From Hordeum vulgare subsp. vulgare (Eukaryota > Streptophyta > Magnoliopsida > Poales > Poaceae), in NCBI RefSeq assembly GCF_904849725.1, contig NC_058519.1, positions 25,961,267-26,025,266 on the forward strand: DNA of 64,000 bases. Direction: 5' to 3'. Shown here one piece after another: positions 1 through 12,262 of this stretch; within the stretch, counting starts at the first letter, position 1, and the number at the start of each line of letters is the position of its first letter. The position numbers and the translations under genes are program-made. The notes under the pieces are model-generated. The model worked only from the letters and a program-made list of their open reading frames with translations, was not told the origin of the DNA and ran no database searches.

Positions 1-2168
1 GTTTTGCTGTTTAACAAACGTAAAATGTGATTAGGACAAATCTGGACAGAATTAGAATTTAGCACGTGGGGTCGTTTCGGAGATGCTATATGTCGTTTCC
101 GGCCTCATTTAAAATGCCTAGATTGGTAGTTTAATTTGCGCTTCACCCCTTGCCATGTTTAACAATATTTAATATTGCCGTGTACCTAAACGGGATAGAA
201 CTAAATAATAAACGTGGAGTTTCGTCAATATGCAACTCGTTGCATATTGAACTTCACTTAATGTGTAGTGTTTGATTGTGTGAATTGTCATGCCGTGACT
301 TGCATGTATTCAGCTGCTCATGCATCATACGTGTTGTGCATCGTGTGGTGAATTCCGTGTGTTGATATGTGTTTCCGGTTTGCTTTGTCTCGATAGAGTT
401 CCGCAGCGTGCCGGATTGTGAGGACCCGTTCGACTACGTCGGTTCGTCTGCTTCACGGAGGCATTCTTCTTCCAAGCGGGATCTCAGGCAAGATGATCAT
501 TTCCCTAGATACCATTACTATCATTGCCATGCTAGTTTTATCGCTTCTATCGCTTATGTCTCGTTGCCTACCACATGTGAAATTTCAGCCTCTCAACAAT
601 GCCATGAAACCCTCAACCTGTTCAACCTAGCAAACCACTGATTGGCTATGTTACTGCTTGCTTAACCCTGTGTTAGCGTTGCTAGTTGCAGGTGTAGTTG
701 CTTCCATGTGATAACATGGGTTCCTTGTCATATCACCATATATATTAATGCTATTTAATTTAATCCACCTATATACTTGGTAAAAGGTGGAAGGCTCGGC
801 CTTTTCTAGCCTTGTGTTTTGTTCCACCTTTGCCCCCCTTAGTTTCCGGCTACCGGTGTTATGTTCCATAAACGAGCGCTCCTAATACGATCGGGGTTGT
901 TATGGGGACCCCCTTGATAATTCGTTTTAGATTAAAGCTGGTCTGGCAAGGCCCAACTTTGGTACTACATTTGCCTAATAACCTAATAATAATGCATAGG
1001 GACCCGCCGGCACCCGCGGACTATTTTAATCAACCCCCGGGCTAGTGCTCCTCATGAGTGTTGGTCCCACCTGAGCGATGTCCGGCGCCCCTCTTGTCAC
1101 CCGGAGGTTTAGCGATCCTGACGTCTAGCTCATCCGCCGTGTCCTGAGAACGAGGTACGCGACTCCTATCGGGATCGTCGACACGTCGGGCGGCCTTGCT
1201 GGATTAGTTTTACCTTTGACGAGATATCTTGTGCATCGGGATTCCGGTGATGCTTCGGGTAATCCGAGAGTTGAGGTTTTCCCCTAGGGAATCCGACGAG
1301 GTCGCGAGCTTCGTGATTGAGGATTTCTATGCGGCTTGTGGTAATTTGTGATGGACTAGTTGGAGCACCCCTGCAGGGTTAAATCTTTTCGGAAAGCCGT
1401 GCCCGCGGTTATGTGGCAACGTGGAAGTTTTGTTTAACACTGGTTCTAGATAACTTGAAGTCAACTTAATTAAAACTTGCCAACTGTGTGCGTAACCGTG
1501 ACTGTCTCTTTCGTGAGTTCCTTCTTCGATCGAGGACACGGTGGGGTTATGTCTGATGTAGGTTGGTGTTTAGGATCATTCATTTGATCATTCGTAGTCA
1601 CGTCCGTTATGCGTAGATCGTCCCCCTCTTATTTCTTGTACTCGTAAGTTTAGCCACCAAATATATGCTTAGCCGCTGCTGCAACCTCACCACTTAACCA
1701 TGCCTCACCCATTAAGCTTTGCTAGTCTTGATACATTTGGAAATGAGATTGCTGAGTCCCCTATGGCCCACAGATTACTACAACACCAGTTGCAAGTACA
1801 GGTAAAGGTTACTTGACGCGAGCGCGTTGATTGCTCATTTGGAGTTGCTTCTTCTTCTTCTTCGTCATCGATCTAGGATGGGTTCCAGGCCGGCAGCGTG
1901 GGATAGCAAGGATGGACGTCGTTCTTTCTTTTCTTGTTTGTTTTCGTCCGTAGTCGGACCCTGCTCTTACTCTTCATGATTATGTAATGTACTGATGTGA
2001 CTCTGATGTAGCTTGTGGCGAGTGTAAGCCAACTATATATATATATATCTTCTTTTCAGTACATGTACTAGTAACGATATCCATTCTTGCGACATGACGA
2101 GATGCGCTTCTATCCCTGACGAGGCCTTCGTGCCAAATTGAGGATAGGGTCGCATCTTGGGCGTGACA
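1..2168 (+). repeat. LARD A 5' LTR, 3' half
   Basis: Directly repeated at 7582-9744 with scattered substitutions; I count about seven in the first 175 aligned bases, and fewer further in. It ends GGGCGTGACA immediately before a primer binding site, which identifies it as the 5' LTR. It contains a short conserved reading frame (418-630), a CTT microsatellite near 1850, a TA microsatellite near 2037-2048, and a terminal hairpin (2103-2159). Confidence 0.88.
418..630 (+). CDS. Small hydrophobic ORF inside LARD LTR (copy 1)
   Basis: A 70-codon frame starting MRTRSTTSVRLLHGG, with a hydrophobic centre (IIAMLVLSLLSLM) followed by CLPHVKFQPLNNAM. The same frame recurs at equivalent positions in the other four LTR copies of this window. 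No known family is recognised. It lies well downstream of the LTR TATA-like sites, so it would be inside the transcribed part. It may be chance conservation because the copies are young and related. Confidence 0.25.
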   Translation: MRTRSTTSVRLLHGGILLPSGISGKMIISLDTITIIAMLVLSLLSLMSRCLPHVKFQPLNNAMKPSTCST

Positions 2169-5100
2169 AGTTGGTATCAGAGCAAGGACCGACCTAGGAG
2201 CCCCCTTGATTGATCGAACTTGGCCGAGTCGAGTCTAGTGAAAAAAACTACTTTGAGTCTAGTTATATATCGGAGAGTAGGATTCTTTTTTCTCCTCTTC
2301 TATGCTCTGGTGAGGAATCTTGACGTAATAATTTACTCTACTCCTCTTCCCACTCAAATTTTTTTTTAGGATCACGCGGGTATTTTTGGAATCTATATGA
2401 TGCCGATGTGACGGAGTTCTGTCTTGGTGCGTCCTGTCTGACTTGATTTTCTTCCGGGGAGTTGAGCTCGAGGGGATTTTTGAGCACATCGTTATCATTC
2501 AGATTTCTTAGTATCTCAGAACGAAGGATGTTCGTAATTTCTTCAATACTAGTAGTGGCGAGATAACCCCGATGTCCCCAGTACTGGTGCAGATTGTTCG
2601 GGAGTACTGTCATACTTTGTATCGTTGTGATCACGAGGGTCTGTTGTAGATGAAGGTCCGAGATTCTGGTCGTGTGTTGACGGATGTGATACAGGTGACG
2701 GGTTAGTATAGGAGTTGTGTGATTATTACTCCTTGTATCCGTGTACCAGATTGCATGACCAGACATTTCGGGAATTCATAGGTGGGAATTCAAGTAGTTG
2801 CTTATAGGACAATCGTCCAACAAATGCATGATGTTAGGTTGGGGTTTGACATCTAGTGGATTCGTTTGTTCACGGTCGACTTACAGCGGTACACGTTGTG
2901 TCTTAAAGAGTCCTTGTAGCTTGCTACGACTCGGGGACGCTTCGTATGTCGGGTGCACTACCTTGCACTTGATGGCTACTGTAAAATCGAGCCCGTGCGA
3001 TCCTGTCCACGAAAATATCGGACGAAATCTTTCTCATGAGTTTGTTCTGACTAATTATAAGCCGCACCCCTTGTGTTGTTGGAATATGGTAATTCGAGTT
3101 GCTTCGATGTCAGATGGTGATTTCATATCCTTCCAAGAGAGGTTCTCATATTTCTATGGGAATGCTAATTAACCCTCTTCCTTAATCAGTTGTCTTATCA
3201 ATTTTGTCAACCGGAATCGCCATATCAATTCTTTTTCAACCGGTGTGTTTCTCTTCAAGTGAATTCCATCCTCTCCTATTTTGCAAGATCATTCTCTGAA
3301 TTCTTTCCGGAGTTGTCTCATCTAGCGAAAGTTGTCTTTGTTTTTCCCCACCCTCCCGCCCTTTTTCTTCAGTCATTCAATTTTCATCCAAGAGTTTTCT
3401 TTTCATTGTGCTTCCGCTATCTCTTCTTTCTTTCGTAACCGGTGATTCGTTGTGAAGATTCTCAGGAGATTTGTGTCATATTTATTCATTCTTGTCATCT
3501 TTTCCGGTGAATTCAATTCAGTTGTCCGTGTTCATCTTATCCTTTTCATCCTTGTTAATTCTTTCCTATGTTGGGAATCCTTATCAGCCTATGTTGTTTA
3601 TTTATTCCTCTCTTTTCGATCCGGAGCGTTGAAGATATCCCAGTAGTTTCTTGTTATCAATTCCTTCAATTATTTCGAGGTGATACCTCATCTAGTTCTC
3701 TTCATACCGGTGCAATATCAATCTTTCTAGCAATCTTTTCTAACGGTGGTTTCTTTGAGTGGGCCCATAACCCACAGGTTCTTTCCCAGGATCTCTCCTG
3801 GGTCTTTTAATCTTTTCTCGGAGATCTTTAATTCTTTTCAACTATGACGTAAGTATGATTTTCATCAGTCATATTCCTTCTTCAAGATCAATTTGAATTA
3901 ATTCTCTTATTTGGCTCAACCTTGCATCCTTCTTTATCCCGGAGTGTCTCATTAATTTTTGGTGATGTGTTCCTCGTCATCATTCTCATCTTGCAAATTC
4001 GAAGGAGTGTTTCTCTCGAATCTTGGTCCATTCTCTTGTAGATTCATCATTTCAGCTTTGTGCCATCATCTTATTTGTTGCAATCATGAGTAATCTCTTT
4101 CTTGCTATCCGGTGTTTTTCTGAGTTGTTTTCATTCTCGTTCCTCCGACGGCCATCATTTTAGAAGATTCTTCGTTCTCAGCTTTCAGTTTTCATCCTCA
4201 AATCTTCTAAATTGTTGCCTCTTCATTCGTCTCTCGGTTATTCCAGTGCCTTATTCAAGTTTTCTGTTAGGTGGATCATGATCTCATCATTCTCATGTAT
4301 CTCGAGTCATTCATGGTTGCCTCATTCATTTCAATTCTCACCGGTGTCTCCTTCAAGACTTCTTCTAGTTTGTGCTCATGTCTCTCCTCAATCTTTTCAA
4401 GAAGAATAAGTTGTATGCTAAATCCGTTGCTTGTCATCAATTTAATTTGATGAAGGATGAGCATAACATAATTCTTATTCTTGTCCTTCCTTCTTCCAAG
4501 AGATTTTAAATTCTTCTTCCGGAGTGGCTGTTGGTATCAAGTTCTTTTCTCAAGTGTTCTTATCTTTTCTTTTCCGGAGTTCCAAGTTTTGTCAAGTATC
4601 TCTCTGTGAGGCTTCGTCTAAATTTTGGTAAGGTCATAATCTTATTCTTTTCTACCTTCATATCGTTGCATCATTCATTTGTATACGGAGGTCCTTCATG
4701 GTGGTTCATCAAGGTTTCAATTCATTCTCAAGTGTTCTTCAAGATTCTTGGTGGAGAACCTCAAGTATCCTTTCTCTTGCATTTCTATGTGCAATTGTTC
4801 TTCCTTTATCCTTTGCGGTGTTATTATAGCATTCTTGTTAGTGTAGGAGTCTCGAAGAGATTTTATCTCAAGAATGAGATAATTAAACCCACCAATTCTA
4901 TGGTCATGAGATATTTCAACCCATGATTTCTTCATTGAGCTATCTTGGTTTGGATTTCACCTAAAGCTTTTCCTATGGATTGTTGCTATCATGGTGCTTG
5001 TCTTTAATCCAAGTTCTCATTGTATCCTCTTGGTGTAAGAAGTTTTGATATCTTTGCTTTCAACTATCCTTGATTCTTTTAGTGGTTAGTTGTCACCTCA

Positions 5101-5611
5101 TATATGTTGAGATGATCTTCATAAGCCCACTACTATCTTGTTCTTTTCGTTGTTGGTTTTCCAACTACTATGCCAATTCTCTGTCCGGAGGCTCTTCAAC
5201 TCTATTGTGATGATAGTTTTCATTATGTTCTTCATTCTCTTCTTCCGCTTGAGCTAGTTCCTATTCTATTGTTCCGAAGGCATTGTGATGTTGCTCATTT
5301 GGGTCAATCTTGTTGTTCTATCAAGATCATGGTGTCCCTTGCTCTATTTAGTTGTTTGTTATGAATATTGTGTAATTCTTCCTTCTTATCAAATTTTTTG
5401 TCCCATTTTCCTACCGAAGTGCTGCCGAAATTTTCCGTGAATTCTTGCTTCTTTCTCATATAATTCCTCGTCTCTTTGCAACGTTCAAGGATCGTTGGTT
5501 TCACTCGTTTGTCAAAGAAGCGACTTAATTTTTACCTCTTGTTCTTTCTCATCCTCTTCCCCCTTTCATTCTTGGATCTCGGGGCGAGATCCTCTTGTAG
5601 TGTAGGAGAGT
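2169..5611 (+). other. LARD A internal domain, non-coding
   Basis: About 3.4 kb between PBS and 3' LTR. Most of it is pyrimidine-rich on the plus strand, full of TTCTTCC and TCATTC blocks. The longest frames (2338-2766 minus, 2798-3172 plus, 4531-4926 plus) show no Gypsy motifs and are broken in the related element C. It aligns throughout with 34249-37545. The sequence before the 3' LTR (CGGGGCGAGATCC, GTGTAGGAGAG) is the probable plus-strand primer region. Known LARD interiors are thought to be kept for RNA structure or packaging; that is family knowledge, not visible here. Confidence 0.8.
2171..2184 (+). promoter_or_regulatory. Primer binding site, initiator tRNA-Met type
   Basis: TTGGTATCAGAGCA lies two bases after the LTR end. 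TGGTATCAGAGC is the complement of the 3' end of plant initiator tRNA-Met and is the standard minus-strand primer site of many plant LTR retrotransposons. Confidence 0.9.
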
Positions 5612-6273
5612 TGTGACAGCCCGATGCCGACGTTCCAGAAGATTCCCCTTTTATTCCGTTTTTCATCGTGTGGTTCGTTTGTCTGTCGCATTCATCTTCG
5701 CATCATGCGCATCATCAGCATTGCATCGGCGTTCCGTAGCCGCCAGTTTTCAAACTTGCATCCGTTGTTAGTTGCCGGTTCTCGTCGTTGTTCGTTCTGA
5801 GCCCGTTCACACACGCACGCGCCCGCGGCGTCGTCAAAAACCTGTTTTAAAAGTGTGCGTAAAACTTTCTCTGATCGGGGTGAAACTTGGCATGCGGTCG
5901 TGATTAGTTATAGGTAGGCCGCCTATCGAATTTCGTCGCGATCGGAGTTTGTCTGGTACCCGAACGATCGTCCGTAGCGGCACCGTATTCGGTTTATCGT
6001 CGGACGTTTTCCGGTATTTAAAATCTCGTTGCCGGGCTGCCCGTTTTCCCTCTTATCTCCGCCTAGCCACTCCGCACAGTGCACCGTCCCTACACGCAAC
6101 CTAGTCCGAAACCTCCCGAAACCCGAACCGGGTGCTTGTGACCGTTGGGTCCGGATCAACCCGGTTTTACTGCAAATCATCATCGGTTTGTCCATTGGAT
6201 TCCCTAACCTAGTTATTCTCGGCCGTCTGATTTACATCCGAGGGTCCTATTAGACTCTGGCCCAATACAATAG

Positions 6274-6284
6274 CTATATACAGA
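6274..6284 (+). promoter_or_regulatory. TATA-like box of LARD A LTR
   Basis: CTATATACAGA about 660 bp into the LTR, just before the GC-rich leader. It occupies the same relative place as the clearer CTATATATAG in element C, so it is the likely core promoter of the element. Confidence 0.5.
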
Positions 6285-7998
6285 GACGTCCAGCCCTAAT
6301 TCCTAGGGATCTTGTCCCATCACCGCGCCGCCACCCACCTTGAGTTCCTCATCCCACCAACCCACGACCAGCCACATCCACCACTCGCTCAGCACAGCTT
6401 CGATCCCCATGTCGGACTGTAGGGGCGCGTCCAGGCGAACAAAGCACCGTGGTGCATCGTGTCCAGCGCCCGGATGCCCAACCGCCCATGCAGCCAAGCC
6501 GCCGAACCAGCAGCGCCGCCGCACTTGTGCTGGCCGCGAGACCCTGGAGGTCCGTCATGTATCTCTTTCTCCTTGCCTTCCCTTCCTTCTCCTTCTCTCC
6601 TCACCTCTCTCTATGTCGATCTGCAGGAGCCGCTGCTGGAGATGCTCGTTGCTCGCCATGGCACCGCCCCGCGTCGCCTTGTGGTTGCCACCCCGGTCTG
6701 AATCTGGATGGATTAGGTCGGCCCCGCCTCATTTCCGACGTGCCCGACAACGAGAAGAACTGGTGGATCAGCAGGTCCCCTGCCTTGCGCTCGTTCTCCT
6801 CCTCCCTCTCTCTTTCTCTCATCTCCCCCTCATCTCTGCTTCCTCTCTCCGTGTCAGGAACCGAACTGGCCGCCCGATCTCCGCGTCCGCACCGCCCCAA
6901 GCCTCCTCGTCGCCGGGAATGGAACCCCCGGTGTCTGATCTATCGAGCCCCGACGTTACCGTGTCTCCAGACCTCATCCCCAAGCCAATCCCACCATGGA
7001 ATTCCCTGCAGCCCCGCCCTGGCAACAGAAGGCTGTGTCTTCGTTTCTTCAGTTTTGTCAGATTCGCGCAAGGTATATGTCATATAGAGTAGAACCCATG
7101 TTTTACCATGAAGCCTAGTTAGTCCAGCTGGTTGGCTCTGTATTTGTTCGAAACCCAGTCAAGCACCAATATTTTGCCATGTTCTGTATTTGTTTTGCAC
7201 AGCCACACACCCAAGCATATGGGCCGAAAGCTTCCGCTCGCTGCAGCCTTTTGCATAGATTCGGCCCAGTATTGGTTTATTTAGCACGTGTAATTTTTTC
7301 TTTAATTTCAAAAAGAAAGCATGTTTTACAAACGCTCGTAGTTTCTTAACCGTGCACCGGATCGGAGTGAGTTATATATGGTTTTGACTAGAATTTTGCG
7401 TAGAGTAATATTTTCCAACTCTCATGCATAATTAGAACTGTTTAGTGTGTTGTTTCCATCGGTTTGCATGTCGACGTGTTGAAAACGGTTTAGGTCGTAA
7501 CTATTTGTCCGTAGCTCCGTTGGAGATGTGCCATATATGTAAATGGGCTAGAACGATGAGTAGAAACACGTGAACCGCTGTGTTTTGCTGTTTAAAAAAC
7601 TTAAAATGTGATAAGGACAAATCTGGACAGAATTAGAATTTAGCACGTGGGGTCGTTTCCGAGATGCTATATGTCGTTTCCGGCCTCATTTAGAATGCCT
7701 AGATTGGTAGTTTAATTTGTGCTTCACCCCTTGCCATGTTTAACAACATTTAATATTGCCGTGTACCTAAACGGGTTAGAACTAAATAATAAACGTGGAG
7801 TTTCGTCAATATGCAACTCGTTGCATATTGAACTTCACTTAATGTGTAGTGTTTGATTGTGTGAATTGTCATGCCGTGACTTGCATGTATTCAGCTGCTC
7901 ATGCATCATACGTGTTGTGCATCGTGTGGTGAATTCCGTGTGTTGATATGTGTTTCCGGTTTGCTTCGTCTCGATAGAGTTCCGCAGCGTGCCGGATT

Positions 7999-8211
7999 GT
8001 GAGGACCCGTTCAACTACGTCGGTTCGTCTGCTTCACGGAGGCATTCTTCTTCCAAGCGGGATCTCAGGCAAGATGATCATTTCCCTAGATACCATTACT
8101 ATCATTGCCATGCTAGTTTTATCGCTTCTATCGCTTATGTCTCGTTGCCTACCACATGTGAAATTTCAGCCTCTCAACAATGCCATGAAACCCTCAACCT
8201 GTTCAACCTAG
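7999..8211 (+). CDS. Small hydrophobic ORF inside LARD LTR (copy 2)
   Basis: 3' LTR counterpart of the frame at 418-630, 70 codons, with the same start and end and the same predicted protein. Function unknown. Confidence 0.25.
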   Translation: MRTRSTTSVRLLHGGILLPSGISGKMIISLDTITIIAMLVLSLLSLMSRCLPHVKFQPLNNAMKPSTCST

Positions 8212-9744
8212 CAAACCATTGATTGGCTATGTTACTGCTTGCTTAACCCTGTGTTAGCGTTGCTAGTTGCAGGTGCAGTTGCTTCCATGTGATAACATGG
8301 GTTCCTTGTCATATCATCATATATATTAATGCTATTTAATTTAATGCACCTATATACTTGGTAAAAGGTGGAAGGCTCGGCCTTTTCTAGCCTTGTGTTT
8401 TGTTCCACCTTTGCCCCCCTTAGTTTCCAGCTAACGGTGTTATGTTCCATAAACGAGCGCTCCTAACACGATCGGGGTTGTTATGGGGACCCCCTTGATA
8501 ATTCGTTTTAGATTAAAGCTGGTCTGGCAAGGCCCAACTTTGGTACTACATTTGCCTAATAACCTAATAATAATGCATAGGGACCCACCGGCACCCGCGG
8601 ACTAATCAACCCCCGGGCCAGTCCTCCTCATGAGTGTTGGTCCCACCTGAGCGATGTCCGGCGCCCCTCTGGTCACCCGGAGGTTTAGCGATCCCGACGT
8701 CTAGCTCATCCGCCGTGTCCTGAGAACGAGGTACGCGACTCCTATCTGGATCGTCGACACGTCGGGCGGCCTTGCTGGATTAGTTTTACCTTTGACGAGA
8801 TATCTTGTGCATCGGGATTCCGGTGATGCTTTAGGTAATCTCAGAGTTGAGGTTTTCCACTAGGGAATCCGACGAGGTCGCGAGCTTCGTGATTGAGGAT
8901 TTCTATGCGGCTTGTGGTAATTTGTGATGGACTAGTTGGAGCACCCCTGCAGGGTTAAATCTTTTCGGAAAGCCGTGCCCGCGGTTATGTGGCAACGTGG
9001 AAGCTTTGTTTAACATTGGTTCTTGATAACTTGAAGTCAACTTAATTAAAACTTGCCAACTGTGTGCGTAACCGTGACTATCTCTTTCGTGAGTTCCTTC
9101 TCCGATCGAGGACACGGTGGGGTTATGTCTGATGTAGGTAGGTGTTCAGGATCATTCATTTGATCATTCGTAGTCACGTCCGTTATGCGTAGATCGTCCC
9201 CCTCTTATTTCTTGTACTCGTAAGTTTAGCCACCAAATATATGCTTAGTCGCTGCTAGAACCTCACCACTTAACCATGCCTCACCCATTAAGCTTTGCTA
9301 GTCTTGATACCTTTGGAAATGAGATTGCTGAGTCTCCTGTGGCTCACAGATTACTACAACACCAGTTGCAGGTACAGGTAAAGGTTACTTGACGCGAGCG
9401 CGTTGATTGCTCATTTGGAGTTGCTTCTTCTTCTTCATCGTCATCGATCTAGGATGGGTTCCAGGCCGGCAGCCTGGGATAGCAAGGATGGACGTCGTTT
9501 TTTCTTTTCTCGTTTGTTTTCGTCCGTAGTCGGACCCTGCTCTTACTCTTGATGATTATGTAATGTACTGATGTGACTCTGATGTAGCTTGTGGCGAGTG
9601 TAAGCCAACTCTGTATATATATCTCTTCTTTTCAGTACATGTACTTGTAACGATATCCATTCTTGCGACACGACGAGATGCGCTTCTATCCCTGACGAGG
9701 CCTTCGTGCCAAATTGAGGATAGGGTCGCATCTTGGGCGTGACA

Positions 9745-12262
9745 AGCATATCGGAGTTGCGTAGCCCGTAGTTGTGGGGTGTAGAATATGCTATGTGGCT
9801 GACTTTGGCAGATTGTAGTGATTTCTCATTTTGCTCGTAGATGTGGATCCGTAGCTCCATTGTGATCGTCTCCTACATGAAACTTGCTTAGAATCTCGTG
9901 TAGTTTCATTTTCTCTTGCTGTTTGTATGTTTAGAAGTGCTCGTGACCGCCGTTTCACACATATTGCATTCATGCCATCATATCTTGCGGTGCTTGTAAC
10001 TTTTGATCTGTAGCTCCGTTGGAGATGTTCTTTATGTGTAGATTGCTTGTCTCGACGCGTAAAATCACGTGAACCTATTTGTTTTGGTGTTTAACAACTA
10101 ATGAAATGCATTAGTTCAGATCTGGACAGAATTGTAAATTAACATATAAGGTCGTTTCGGAGATGCTATAAGTCATTTCCGACCTCATTTAAAATGCCTA
10201 GATAGGTAGATTAATTACGCTTCACCTCTTGCCATGTTTAACCATATTTAATATTGTCGTGTATCTAATCGGGATAGAACTAAATAATAAACGTGGAGTT
10301 TCGTCAATATGCAACTCATTGCATATAGAACTTCACTTAAGGTGTAGTGTTTGTTTGTGTGAATTGTCATGCTGTGACTTGCTTGCATTTAGGTGCTCAT
10401 GCATCATATGTGTTCTGCATCGTGTGGTGAATTTCGTGTGTTGATGGGTGTTTCCGGTTTGCTTCGTCTCGATAGAGTTCCGCAGCGTGCCGGATTGTGA
10501 GGACCCGTTCGACTACGTCGGTTCGTCTGCTTCACGGAGGCATTCTTCTTCCAAGCGGGATCTCAGGCAAGATGACCATTACCCCAGATACCATTACTAT
10601 CATTGCCATGCTAGTTTTATCGCTTCTATCGATTATGTATCGTTGCCTACCACATGTTAAATACCAGCCTCTCAACAATGCCATGATAACCTTCAACCTG
10701 TTCGACCTAGCAAACCACTGATTGGCTATGTTACCGCTTGCTTATCCATGTTGTTAGCGTTGCTAGTTGCAGGTGCAGATGCTTCCATGTGAAAACATGG
10801 GTTCCTTGATATATCACCATATTAATGTTATTTATTTAATGCACCTATATACTTGGTAAAAGGTGGAAGGCTCGGCCTTTCTAGCCTGGTGTTTTGTTCC
10901 ACCTTTGCCCCCTTAGTTTCAGCTACCGGTGTTATGTTCCATAAACGAGCGCTCCTAACACGATCGGGGTTGTTACGGGGACCCCCTTGATAATTCATTT
11001 TAGATTAAAGCTGGTCTGGCAAGGCCCAACATTGGTACTACATTTGCCCAACATAATAATTTGATAATTTGAAATGCATAGGGAGTTAGCGCTACCCAGG
11101 AGTAATTCTACATAATACAGGGGGGCCAGTGCTGTTGGTGCTGGTCTAAAACTGGAGGCGTTTGCCTCGCCAACCCGGGGCAACCCGGGAGATTTCTATC
11201 AGGCCACCGTACGCTGTGCTTATCCGTCGTGTCCTGAGAACGAGATACGCGGCTCCTATCGGGATCGTCGACACGCCGGGCGGCCTTGCTGGATTAGTTT
11301 TACCTTTGACGAGATATCTTGTGCATCGGGATTCCGGTGATGCTTTGGGTAATCTCAGAGTTGAGGTTTACCACTAGGGAATCCGACGAGATCGCGAGCT
11401 TCGTGATTGAGGATTTCTATGCGGCTTGTGGTAATTTGTGATGGACTAGTTGGAGCACCCCTGCAGGGTTAAATCTTTCGGAAAGCCGTGCCCGCGGTTA
11501 TGTGCCAACGTGGAAACTTTGTTTAACACTGGTTCTAGATAACTTGAAGTTAACTTAATTAAAATATGCCAACTGTGTGCGTAACCGTGACTGTCTCTTT
11601 CGTGAGTTCTTTCTCCGATCGAGGACACGGTGGGGTTATGTCTGACGTAGGTAGGTGTTCGGGATCATTCATTTGATCATCAGTAGTTCACGTCCGTTAT
11701 GCGTAGATCTTCCCCCTCTTATTTCTTGTACTCGTAAGTTAGCCACCAAATATATGCTTAGCCGTTGCTGCAACCTCACCACTTAACCTTGCCTCACCTA
11801 ATAAGCTTTGCTAGTCTTCATACCTTTGGAAATGAGATTGCTGAGTCCCCTGTGGCTCACAGATTACTACAACACCAGTTGCAGGTACAGGTAAAGGTTA
11901 TTTGACGCGAGCGCATTGATTGTTCTTTTAGAGTTGCTTCTTCTTCTTCTTCTTCTTCTTCATCGATCTAGGTTGGGTTCCAGGCCGGCAGCCTGGCATA
12001 GCAAGGATGGACGTCGTTCTTCTTTTGTCATTTGTTTTCGTCCGTAGTCGGACCCTGCTCTTACTCTTGATGATTATGTAATGTACTGATGTGACTCTGA
12101 TGTAGCTTGTGGCGAGTGTAAGCCAACTCTGTATATATATCTCTTCTTTTCAGTACATGTACTTGTAACGATATCCATTCTTGCGACACGACGAGATGCG
12201 CTTCTATCCCTGACGAGGCCTTCGTGCCAAATTGAGGATAGGGTCGCATCTTGGGCGTGACA
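9745..12262 (+). repeat. LARD B LTR, 3' part, split by insertion of element A
   Basis: Aligns with the LARD C LTR from about 31758 to its end at 34248. It ends GGGCGTGACA at 12262 and is followed directly by Copia coding sequence, with no primer site, so it is a solo or 3' LTR inserted in the Copia element. Its left part was displaced beyond the window by element A. Positions 11075-11225 do not match A or C. They match the inverted old LTR at about 45840-46050, so B carries an older sequence block. Confidence 0.85.
10497..10721 (+). CDS. Small hydrophobic ORF inside LARD LTR (copy 3)
   Basis: 74 codons, same start (MRTRSTTSVRLL) and hydrophobic centre as 418-630, with a longer end (FNLFDLANH). 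It stays open although this LTR is older and more diverged. Function unknown. Confidence 0.25.
   Translation: MRTRSTTSVRLLHGGILLPSGISGKMTITPDTITIIAMLVLSLLSIMYRCLPHVKYQPLNNAMITFNLFDLANH

Larger units (their letters stand above)
1..9744 (+). mobile_element. LARD element A (Sukkula-type, non-autonomous Gypsy-like), 5' end outside window
   Basis: Two directly repeated LTRs (1-2168, incomplete, and 5612-9744) flank a 3443-bp interior with no gag, protease, RT or integrase frame. The LTR begins TGTGACAGCCC and ends GGGCGTGACA. A tRNA-Met-type primer binding site follows the left LTR. Long LTRs over 4 kb around a 3.5-kb non-coding interior are the hallmark of LARDs described from barley, and the LTR end matches what I recall of Sukkula. 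The element would need enzymes from an autonomous Gypsy partner. It inserted into another LARD LTR (9745-12262). The five bases after it, AGCAT, would be the right target duplication, but the left one is outside the window. Confidence 0.88.
5612..9744 (+). repeat. LARD A 3' LTR (4133 bp)
   Basis: Starts TGTGACAGCCC after the purine-rich tract and ends GGGCGTGACA. A TATA-like site lies near 6274-6284. The downstream leader (about 6300-7080) is GC-rich and differs from that of element C. It contains stretches shaped like short introns: 6551-6626 and 6776-6860, each GT, then a pyrimidine tract, then AG. From about 7310 onward it aligns with the LARD C and B LTRs. Confidence 0.88.

Noticed and set aside
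2338..2766. 142-codon minus-strand frame in the LARD interior
   Set aside because: Antisense to the element, no motif, and broken in the aligned part of element C (34519-34828).
6340..7092. 250-codon plus-strand frame
   Set aside because: Within the LARD A LTR leader; no domain, and the intron-like segments inside argue against one continuous protein.
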